DNA of 13,741 bases from a bacterium ADurb.Bin374 (GTDB lineage: Bacteria > Riflebacteria > Ozemobacteria > Ozemobacterales > Ozemobacteraceae): the NCBI GenBank assembly GCA_002068715.1, contig MWAR01000086.1, positions 1 to 13,741 of the forward strand, written 5' to 3'. Under the pieces are notes generated by a model. The model saw only the letters and a list, made by a program, of their open reading frames with translations. It was not told the origin of the DNA and ran no database searches. Of this stretch, positions 9,301 through 13,741 are shown in pieces. A program made the position numbers and the translations under genes. Each line of letters begins with the position of its first letter. Position 1 is the first letter of the stretch.

Positions 9301-11003
9301 AACTCCAGGAACTTCTCGGCATCGAGGCGAACCACTACGAAGGCCTCGTCATGCTCGGAAAAATCTTTCAGCAGAAAGGCTGGGCGGACGAAGCGATCGA
9401 GCGGTTCGAGGCCGCCGTGCAGATCGACCCGAACGGACTCGATCCGGTCCTCCAGCTCGCCATTCTGAACAAGGAAAAGAACGATTTCGATGCAGCGAAG
9501 CGGTGGTTCCAGAAAGTCATCGACCTCGACGCCGGAAACTCGGTCGCGACCGACTTTTTCGCCAATCTGAGCGCTTCGCAGCGCACCCAGGAAATCGACG
9601 ACGCGATGAAGAAGGCGCAGGAAGCCGAGAAAAGCGGCGACATCGATGCCGCGATCATGCATTACGACAGCATCATCGACCTCGACACACGCAATATCGA
9701 GGCCCGCTACCATCTCGGCAGGCTGTACGAGTCGAAGAATATGTTCGACGAGGCCACGTTCGAGTATGAGCAGGCCATCAGCCACGATCAGGAAAGCCGG
9801 TTCAAGGATATTCCGGTCAGGCTGGGTGATCTGTACACCAGGAAGGGCAAGATCGTCGAAGCCGTCGACGTGCTCCACAAGGCAAAAAGCAACTTCCCGA
9901 CCAATGTGAACGTGCGCATCCAGCTGATCACCCAGCTCAAGTTCAAGGCCATGAACAACTTCCATACGGCCGAAGAGCTTTCCGAGCTGAACGCGAACAT
10001 CCGCGAAGCGGCCAACAAGAACCAGACCCCTCAGGACTGGCTCGAACTCGGACTTTTCGTGTCGAAGGGACTGGATCTGTCCATTTCCGAAGAGGATGCG
10101 ATCTCGCAGTCGATCGAGTGTTTCGAGAAGGTCATCCAGCTCGACGCGAACAATTCCTTCGCCATGCTCGAGCTGGCAAAGGTTTACTACCGGAAGAACC
10201 TCTTCGACCAGGTCGAGGCGACCTACAAGAAGGTTCTCGAGCTCGACCCGGAGAACGTCACCGTTCACCGGAGAATCGCAGATCTATACTCGCAGCAGCG
10301 CCGGTTCCAGGAAGCCGTTTCCGAGTATCGGCAGCTGATCGAGCTCGAGCCGGCGAACGGCGAGTATCACATGAAGATCATCGACCTTCACAAGGAGACC
10401 CACGCGAAGGACGAGGGCCGAGCCAAGCAGTTCTTCCAGATCATCGCCGACCTGAAAGCCAAGGTCGAGCAGAATCCGAAGGACGCGATGAACTGCTTCG
10501 CCCTGGGTTATGCCTACATCACGCTCAGTTCGGGCTTCACGCCGTCCGAAGAAGAGCAGCAGTGGGCCGTCTACTACTTCAAGCAGGCGAACGCCGCCGA
10601 CCCGAACAACCTCTGGCCCTACTGGGGCCTGAAGATCGTCTACAACAAACAGTCGATCTCGGGAAAGCACATGTACGACGAGGCCATCGCGATCTGCAAG
10701 AAGGCTCTCAAGGTCGACGAGAACAACCCCCGCGCTCACTACGAACTGGGCGAGGCCTACAACGAGAATTACGACCACAACATGAAGAACGAGGCGCTCA
10801 ACGAGTACCGCCGCGCGATTCAGTTGTCGCCGGACTTCGTCGATGCCCACTTCAGGCTCGCGAGCATCTACCGCGTCAAGAACATGTTCGACAAGGCCGT
10901 CGAAGAGTACAACAAGGTCATCGAACTCGATCCGACGAGCATCCTGTCGAAAGACGCCAAGCGCTCGCTGGTCCACATCGAACGATCGCGCGGAGAAGGC
11001 TGA
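6396..11003 (+). CDS. Giant TPR protein 2 (1535 aa)
   Basis: A second very long TPR-only protein, probably a cytoplasmic scaffold partner of the preceding one. TPRs begin almost at the N-terminus (WEILLEKGQAYFDLKQYEKA) with no signal peptide and no Cys-rich head. About 40 units are seen. Residues 41-787 are regular 34-residue units with one 33-residue exception (483-515). After that the solenoid is irregular: a 7-residue insertion at 788-828, two 52-residue units (863-914 and 1051-1102), an 83-residue stretch at 1173-1255 that departs from the pattern, and several expanded units near the C-terminus (for example around GFTPSEEEQQWAVYYF). A short basic tail (SLVHIERSRGEG) ends it. The start is supported by GAGGAG at 6381-6386, 9 bases before the ATG. 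It lies 48 bases after TPR gene 1 with no terminator visible between them, so cotranscription is likely. Its specific function is unknown. Confidence 0.93.
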   Translation: MISRWEILLEKGQAYFDLKQYEKAVQTFVQVLKDNPDHVPTLRMKAECHQALGQNADAIQTLELLVAKEAGDPAVLRSLGQLLMAAGNVDKAVDLFGQALRSHPDDARLQLEVGKLHLSRGNVDKAEEHFRSAAEADASCVEATIELARLAIARDNVNGAVELYLKALESSPDSAQLHFELGEAYNLNGQYNDALMEYKKAEYINPNNPDVHFRIGKDLESKGKLEEALEKYQAVKELSHDNLEVYYRCGKLWQRLDHPDKAIAEFLEIVRIKPDWLEIRYELAQLYALKGAYDDQIKQYEAIAEMDSGSVEVMLNLAAGYESAGRLDKALDAYHKAFHADPENLGVAEKIYELVLSGAPSEPVMDALEALSVQRPDDSNLFLLLARTYRDRDLMDEANAYYTRVLELEPDRAEIKGELREIYRSKGLVTEEIDAITHLLESDPDNLQLWIDLEDLQNQAGRKKELISTLRSLMRLNPSVTWSVKLGKIYQELGQNDEAITSFKRALELDPQDPSPHYALVDLYKEKGLNEKVIESYQAIIRVDPNNLQAHLELGALYKQLGRVQEQIASIKRAIDLGAREPMLFLELGALLQQNNRMEEAGQALQQAKELAPDDRRITDRLVQIYLADGNDQAAILELEGLRQRDPEDIVLYIKLARIYLGRNQYDEALELLNQARTVAPQNLDVAVELGKLYIAREQYAETIQLMKEIRSVAPTDSRFTALISEAYAKSGEQEMAILELKQLIGQDPSNIDARVQLGRVYSIARMFDQATMMFKEVIREAPSDPTGHIELGRIYVMMGNEFNDESMVDNGMNELQEAVRVGPNSAAAHYELGMALNGKKRIEEAFAEFEIVLRIDPLHIQGKEMYDQLSKVKLSNQASEGMNQARVFNERGMFKNAILEYENVLRMAPNNEVAWYELGLVHLELNQTDNALESFAKAKELKPEYLEVYISLAKAYLKIEQPDNASMELQELLGIEANHYEGLVMLGKIFQQKGWADEAIERFEAAVQIDPNGLDPVLQLAILNKEKNDFDAAKRWFQKVIDLDAGNSVATDFFANLSASQRTQEIDDAMKKAQEAEKSGDIDAAIMHYDSIIDLDTRNIEARYHLGRLYESKNMFDEATFEYEQAISHDQESRFKDIPVRLGDLYTRKGKIVEAVDVLHKAKSNFPTNVNVRIQLITQLKFKAMNNFHTAEELSELNANIREAANKNQTPQDWLELGLFVSKGLDLSISEEDAISQSIECFEKVIQLDANNSFAMLELAKVYYRKNLFDQVEATYKKVLELDPENVTVHRRIADLYSQQRRFQEAVSEYRQLIELEPANGEYHMKIIDLHKETHAKDEGRAKQFFQIIADLKAKVEQNPKDAMNCFALGYAYITLSSGFTPSEEEQQWAVYYFKQANAADPNNLWPYWGLKIVYNKQSISGKHMYDEAIAICKKALKVDENNPRAHYELGEAYNENYDHNMKNEALNEYRRAIQLSPDFVDAHFRLASIYRVKNMFDKAVEEYNKVIELDPTSILSKDAKRSLVHIERSRGEG
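6516..8756 (+). repeat. Regular TPR array of protein 2 (22 units, residues 41-787)
   Basis: There are 22 consecutive units. All are 34 residues except one of 33 (483-515, starting SVKLGKIYQELG). Unit starts predicted from this count fall on the expected codons, for example AHLELG at 8043 and GHIELG at 8757. Divergence between units is high, as in the array of protein 1. Confidence 0.85.
8982..9701 (+). repeat. Two 52-residue TPR-plus-insert units flanking four standard TPRs
   Basis: Residues 863-914 (starting GKEMYDQLS) and 1051-1102 (starting ATDFFANLS) are each exactly 52 long, about 18 residues more than a TPR, with four exact 34-residue units between them. Aligned end to end they share L8, S9, M21, A24, G31, A36, I37 and Y40. 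This indicates a duplicated superunit of 188 residues (564 bp) or a repeated structural break in the solenoid. Confidence 0.6.
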
Positions 11004-11010
11004 GCAAACC

Positions 11011-11039
11011 TTGATCTTTGGGGCGACCCCGTGTATCTT
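11011..11039 (+). promoter_or_regulatory. Candidate sigma-70-type promoter for rimO-pgsA-pgpA
   Basis: TTGATC (11011-11016) and TATCTT (11034-11039) are separated by 17 bases; each matches 4 of 6 consensus bases. The expected transcription start, about 7 bases after the -10 box, falls at 11046-11047, on the rimO ATG. No Shine-Dalgarno sequence precedes that ATG. It lies in the 43-base gap after TPR gene 2. Confidence 0.35.
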
Positions 11040-11046
11040 GTGAGCC

Positions 11047-12354
11047 ATGAAGTTTCACCTGATCTCGCTGGGTTGCCCGAAAAACACGGCTGACTCCGAA
11101 GTCGTCGCCGCCGATCTAGAACGGCGCGGTCTCGTCTGGGTTTCGACCCCCGAAGAGGCCGATCTCGTTCTGATCAACACCTGCGGTTTCATCAAGGACG
11201 CCAAGGAAGAGTCGCTTCGTACGGTCATGCGCGTGCTCGTGCTCAAGGACGAGCGGCCCGAACTTCGCGTGGCCGTCTTTGGCTGCATGATCAAGCGGTA
11301 TCACGACGAGATCGCGAAAGAGATTCCCGAGATCGACCTGACGTTCGAGTTTTTCTCCGGCTGCGAACTCGACGGGATGCTCGCGAAAATCGCCGATACA
11401 CCGCTCCCACAACGCGCCGGCCGCAACACGTGGATCCCGTCGGCACGCAGATTCACCCCCCCGCACATCGGCTTCCTCAAGATCGCCGAAGGCTGCAGCA
11501 ATCACTGCGCGTATTGCGCCATCCCGGGAATCCGCGGCCCGTTCCATTCGAGGCCGTTCGCCGAGGTCATACGCGATGCCGAGCGGCTTGCAGCCACCGG
11601 CGCGAAGGAGATCAACATCGTCGCGCAGGATACGACGCGGTTCGGAACGGACCACGGAGGCGCCTGCCGTCTGCCCGAGCTGGTTGAAAAAGTCGGGACG
11701 ATTCCCGGCATCGACTGGATTCGTCTGCACTACCTGCACCCGGCACGCGTCACCCCCGAACTGCTCGATGCCCTGTATCGCCTGCCCAAACTCGTGCCGT
11801 ATTTCGACATCCCCTTCCAGCACGCTTCAGACCGCATGCTGGCGCTGATGAATCGCGGCACCGACCGGCGGCATCTCGTATCGCTGATCGGTCACATCCG
11901 CCGAACCTGGCGAAAGGCGACGCTCAGGACCACGTTCATCGTCGGCTTCCCCGGCGAAACCGAGGAAGATTTCGCCCAACTGATCGAGTTCGTCCAGGAG
12001 CACCCCATCGACCGGGTCGGCGCGTTCCCCTATTCCCCCGAAGACGGGACCCCGGCACTCAAAATCAGACCGCGCATTCTGAAGCCGGAGAAAACGCGCC
12101 GGCTGGACGAGTTGATGACGCTTCAGCAGGTGCTCTCGGCAGAACGAAACCAGAAGCTGGCCGGCTCGATCCAGCACGTCATGGTCGATTCCGTCGAGAA
12201 CGGCACCGCGACCGCACGACTTCCCGGCGACGCATGGGAGGTCGACAACACGGTCACGTTCCCCGCGGACGCGACAATAACATCCGGAGATATAATAAAG
12301 GTCAAAATTATATCTGCCGACGCATATGATTTCACCGCCGAGGTTCACGGATGA
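11047..12354 (+). CDS. rimO: Ribosomal protein S12 (aspartate C3) methylthiotransferase RimO
   Basis: A radical-SAM enzyme that adds a methylthio group to a conserved Asp of ribosomal protein S12 near the decoding centre, using two Fe-S clusters and S-adenosylmethionine. The N-terminal methylthiotransferase domain has the three auxiliary-cluster cysteines C10 (LGCPKN), C46 (NTCGF) and C80 (FGCM). The radical-SAM CxxxCxxC is C150, C154 and C157 in EGCSNHCAYCAIPGIRG. A C-terminal TRAM domain covers roughly 365-435 (WEVDNTV, GDIIKVKI). At 435 aa it has full family length. CAIPGIRG and the DAWEVDN element fit RimO better than MiaB, the tRNA paralogue. The start follows TPR gene 2 by 43 bases and has no obvious ribosome binding site. 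Its stop overlaps the pgsA start in ATGA. Confidence 0.93.
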   Translation: MKFHLISLGCPKNTADSEVVAADLERRGLVWVSTPEEADLVLINTCGFIKDAKEESLRTVMRVLVLKDERPELRVAVFGCMIKRYHDEIAKEIPEIDLTFEFFSGCELDGMLAKIADTPLPQRAGRNTWIPSARRFTPPHIGFLKIAEGCSNHCAYCAIPGIRGPFHSRPFAEVIRDAERLAATGAKEINIVAQDTTRFGTDHGGACRLPELVEKVGTIPGIDWIRLHYLHPARVTPELLDALYRLPKLVPYFDIPFQHASDRMLALMNRGTDRRHLVSLIGHIRRTWRKATLRTTFIVGFPGETEEDFAQLIEFVQEHPIDRVGAFPYSPEDGTPALKIRPRILKPEKTRRLDELMTLQQVLSAERNQKLAGSIQHVMVDSVENGTATARLPGDAWEVDNTVTFPADATITSGDIIKVKIISADAYDFTAEVHG

Positions 12355-12959
12355 CCCTCGCCACGAAGCTAACATTCATGCGGGTTGCGGCGATACCGGT
12401 CTTTCTCGGGGCCTTTCTCTGGAACGGCCCCGACACCCCGAATGGAGACTGGGGCAAGATCGTCGCCACGGTCACGTTCATCCTGGCCGCCATCACCGAT
12501 TACTATGACGGCGCCGTCGCGCGCTGGTACAAAGAAGAAACCACGTTCGGCAAGTTCATGGACCCCATCGCCGACAAACTGCTCGTTTCGACGGCTCTCA
12601 TCGCGATGGTCGAGTATCGCTCCATCACGTTCACACCCGCCTGGGTGGCCATAGTCATCATTGCGCGCGAGTTCGCCGTCACCGGACTCAGGCTTGTCTG
12701 CACACCGAAGGGCATGGCGATCGAAGCAAGCAATCTCGGCAAGTGGAAGACGACGGCCCAGCTCACGGCGATCATCACGGCGCTGGTATTCATCAGCACC
12801 CGCGTCATCCTCCTCAGTTGGAGCTACACGGAAGCGGCGGCGATCTTCGCGCTCTACCACGGGCCGATTGTCCAGGTTCTCATGATGATCGCCGTCATCA
12901 TGACCGTCTATTCGGGATATGACTACCTCAAGCGAAACTGGCACCTGCTCGACGAGTGA
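12351..12959 (+). CDS. pgsA: CDP-diacylglycerol-glycerol-3-phosphate 3-phosphatidyltransferase PgsA
   Basis: An inner-membrane enzyme that makes phosphatidylglycerophosphate from CDP-diacylglycerol and glycerol 3-phosphate. The CDP-alcohol phosphotransferase signature DG-x2-AR-x8-G-x3-D-x3-D is complete: D53-G54, A57-R58, G67, D71 and D75, preceded by D50. The downstream NLGKWKTTAQ segment is typical of PgsA. Several hydrophobic membrane segments are visible (about 9-25, 36-49, 93-115, 140-160 and 175-195). The length of 202 aa is slightly above E. coli PgsA. It starts in a 4-base ATGA overlap with rimO, with GAGG at 12340-12343 upstream. The next gene, pgpA, performs the following reaction, which makes PgsA more likely than another CDP-alcohol transferase. 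Confidence 0.93.
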   Translation: MTLATKLTFMRVAAIPVFLGAFLWNGPDTPNGDWGKIVATVTFILAAITDYYDGAVARWYKEETTFGKFMDPIADKLLVSTALIAMVEYRSITFTPAWVAIVIIAREFAVTGLRLVCTPKGMAIEASNLGKWKTTAQLTAIITALVFISTRVILLSWSYTEAAAIFALYHGPIVQVLMMIAVIMTVYSGYDYLKRNWHLLDE

Positions 12960-13422
12960 AACGCCCGGAGGGCGTCTTCTCAGCCTCCTGTCCGCCGGGG
13001 GCGGATTCGGCTATATCCCGATCGCCTCGGGAACATGGGGCAGTCTTCCCGGCATCGCGATTTTCCTGCTGACGCGCGATCTCGTCCCCTGGCTGCAGGT
13101 CGTTCTGTTCATCTTCGGCTGCCTCGCCGCGATCGGCCTGGCCGACCGTTCCGAGCGCATCTCCGGCATCCGCGATCCGAATTTCGTGGTGATCGACGAA
13201 GTGGTCGGCATGTGGGCCACCCTGCTGCTCCTCTGGCGAGCCGATCTTGCCGTGCTCGTCGCCGGGTTTCTGCTCTTCCGGGCGTTCGACATTCTGAAAT
13301 TCTACCCCCTGAACATTTTCGAAAGCTTCAGGGGCGGCGTGGGCATCGTTCTCGACGACGTCGCGGCCGGCATGCTGGCGAACATCGTGATGCGAATCAT
13401 CCTGCTGTCGGGAATCCTGTAA
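12919..13422 (+). CDS. pgpA: Phosphatidylglycerophosphatase A (PgpA)
   Basis: Membrane phosphatase converting phosphatidylglycerophosphate to phosphatidylglycerol, the step after PgsA. PgpA landmarks are in order: GFGYIPIASGTWGSL (29-43), VIDEVVGMW (91-99, with D93/E94), FRAFD (120-124), and GGVGIVLDDVAAG (139-151, with D146/D147). Four hydrophobic stretches are seen, as usual for the family, and 167 aa is normal length. The only in-frame ATG is at 12919, inside pgsA, giving a 41-base overlap and a polar Ser/Thr-rich leader of about 18 residues. The GTG at 12956 is in another frame, and no GTG or TTG occurs in frame before the first conserved motif. The ribosome binding site is weak, so coupling to pgsA translation is likely. 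Confidence 0.92.
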   Translation: MTTSSETGTCSTSETPGGRLLSLLSAGGGFGYIPIASGTWGSLPGIAIFLLTRDLVPWLQVVLFIFGCLAAIGLADRSERISGIRDPNFVVIDEVVGMWATLLLLWRADLAVLVAGFLLFRAFDILKFYPLNIFESFRGGVGIVLDDVAAGMLANIVMRIILLSGIL

Positions 13423-13425
13423 CCA

Positions 13426-13442
13426 GGGTGCCTCGGGCACCT
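13426..13442 (+). terminator. Short GC hairpin just after pgpA
   Basis: GGTGCC and GGCACC form a perfect 6-bp stem with a 3-base TCG loop, starting 4 bases after the pgpA stop. No T tract follows, so it is not a canonical intrinsic terminator; it could protect the mRNA 3' end or act as a weak terminator. Confidence 0.35.
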
Positions 13443-13474
13443 CGCAATGCGCGCATATGTCGCGGGGGTTCTAA

Positions 13475-13502
13475 CGGAGCGGGTTTCAAGCCCGCTACTC
13501 CG
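13475..13502. repeat. 28-base palindromic hairpin, REP-like
   Basis: CGGAG pairs with CTCCG, and inside it CGGG pairs with CCCG across a TTTCAAG loop, with a CTA bulge on one side (alternative pairing AGCGGG/CCCGCT). A T-rich stretch appears only about 12 bases later. The core resembles dispersed intergenic palindromes with the GCGGGTTTCAAGCCCGC theme that I recall from many environmental genomes; this was not searched. It may also help terminate the operon. Confidence 0.45.
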
Positions 13503-13557
13503 GGTATAGAGCGAGTATTTTATTGTATCTGGTATCTTGGCTTCATCATGAGAACCG

Positions 13558-13598
13558 ATCCGCAGATTCCGCAGATGATCTGCCCTACATCTGTGGAT
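13558..13598. repeat. Imperfect inverted repeat with nested palindrome
   Basis: ATCCGCAGAT (13558-13567) and ATCTGTGGAT (13589-13598) are inverted copies matching at 9 of 10 positions. Between them GCAGATGATCTGC (13571-13583) is itself a palindrome with one central base. The wording (CCGCAGAT, ATCTGTGGAT) is like short repeats scattered between genes in many bacteria; that comparison is from memory. Confidence 0.45.
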
Positions 13599-13657
13599 GT
13601 ATTCCTGAAGCCGACGGAGTTTTCTTCGGAATGTCTGGTATGTTGAAATTCGAACGA

Positions 13658-13732
13658 TTCACCGCGGAGACGCTGAGGAAAATATCTTAGTACATTTTTT
13701 CAATCTCTGCGCCTCTGTGCCTCGGCGGTGAA
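13658..13732. repeat. Inverted-repeat element of about 75 bp (MITE- or REP-like)
   Basis: The left arm starts TTCACCGCGGAGACGCTGAGG (13658-13678). The reverse complement of the right arm (13712-13732) matches it at 17 of 21 positions, enclosing a 33-base A+T-rich centre. Ends reading ACCGCGGAGACGC / GCGCCTCTGTGCCTCGGCGGT resemble a dispersed intergenic repeat seen in many unrelated genomes, as I recall. No gene lies inside. Confidence 0.55.
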
Positions 13733-13741
13733 AAGGTCTTT

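Larger units (their letters stand above)
13423..13741. other. Intergenic region without a supported gene
   Basis: About 320 bases with visibly higher A+T than the genes. No reading frame here has a ribosome binding site or recognisable product; the longest local candidate is a 32-codon frame from the ATG at 13548, which runs through repeat-like sequence. The region holds two hairpins and two imperfect inverted repeats, described separately. Confidence 0.7.

Noticed and set aside
8667..10268. 533-codon - strand frame opposite TPR gene 2
   Set aside because: Antisense image of the TPR array with the same periodic composition and no family resemblance.
10118..11014. 298-codon + strand frame overlapping the end of TPR gene 2
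   Set aside because: Arg/Gly-rich low-complexity translation of the TPR DNA in another frame; the TPR frame is continuous and conserved throughout.
11047..12354. MiaB (tRNA methylthiotransferase) as an alternative for rimO
   Set aside because: The cluster motif EGCSNHCAYCAIPGIRG and the TRAM element WEVDN fit RimO; MiaB typically reads EGCDKFCTFCVVPYTRG.
12956..12958. GTG overlapping the pgsA stop as the start of pgpA
   Set aside because: It is in a different frame from the PgpA motifs; the only in-frame conventional start is the ATG at 12919.
13035..13646. 203-codon + strand frame overlapping pgpA and running into the intergenic region
   Set aside because: Out-of-frame reading of pgpA, rich in Arg/Pro; its tail passes through repeat-like DNA.
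13548..13646. 32-codon frame in the 3' intergenic region, 9 bases after a TATCTT box like the one before rimO
   Set aside because: No -35 match at 16-18 bases upstream, no Shine-Dalgarno site, and the codons consist largely of the inverted repeat 13558-13598.

Overview
The window reads as chromosomal core DNA of a GC-rich bacterium (roughly 60% G+C by eye), with every supported gene on the + strand. The gene families are bacterial housekeeping ones (SpoIIIE-type FtsK, RimO, PgsA, PgpA). The order ftsK - (two genes) - rimO - pgsA - pgpA resembles the ftsK/rimO/pgsA neighbourhoods of many bacteria, but with two giant tetratricopeptide-repeat (TPR) genes inserted. The phylum cannot be fixed from this sequence; a deep-branching lineage rich in TPR proteins (Riflebacteria-like, for example) is only a guess. 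No rRNA, tRNA, CRISPR array, transposase or phage gene is visible.

Layout. (1) 3-1496: an open frame entering from the left edge. Its first ~63 codons are the C-terminal part of pyridoxine 5'-phosphate synthase (PdxJ), continuing in frame into the complete motor and gamma domain of FtsK/SpoIIIE. The join falls inside a short stretch that is similar in both families. It is either a real gene fusion/deletion or an assembly misjoin. (2) 1506-6347 and 6396-11003: two giant proteins of 1613 and 1535 residues made almost wholly of TPRs, about 80 units in total, with no signal peptide, membrane segment or enzyme domain. The first carries a short Cys/His-rich N-terminal module and then 31 units in perfect 34-residue register. 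The second has a regular first half and an irregular second half, including two 52-residue units 188 residues apart. (3) 11047-12354: rimO, the ribosomal protein S12 methylthiotransferase, with a plausible promoter whose start point would fall on the ATG (possibly leaderless). (4) 12351-12959 and 12919-13422: pgsA and pgpA, consecutive steps of phosphatidylglycerol synthesis, overlapping each other and rimO. (5) 13423-13741: about 320 bases without a supported gene, holding two hairpins and two imperfect inverted repeats that look like dispersed intergenic repeats.

The spacings (9, 48 and 43 bases, then two overlaps) suggest one co-directional transcription unit, perhaps with a secondary promoter before rimO. 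The operon joins chromosome segregation (FtsK), translation (RimO) and acidic phospholipid synthesis (PgsA/PgpA). The two TPR giants are probably cytoplasmic scaffolds. Their partners cannot be read from the sequence; association with division, the membrane or the ribosome is only inferred from the neighbours. They and the PdxJ-FtsK join are the two most interesting things here.
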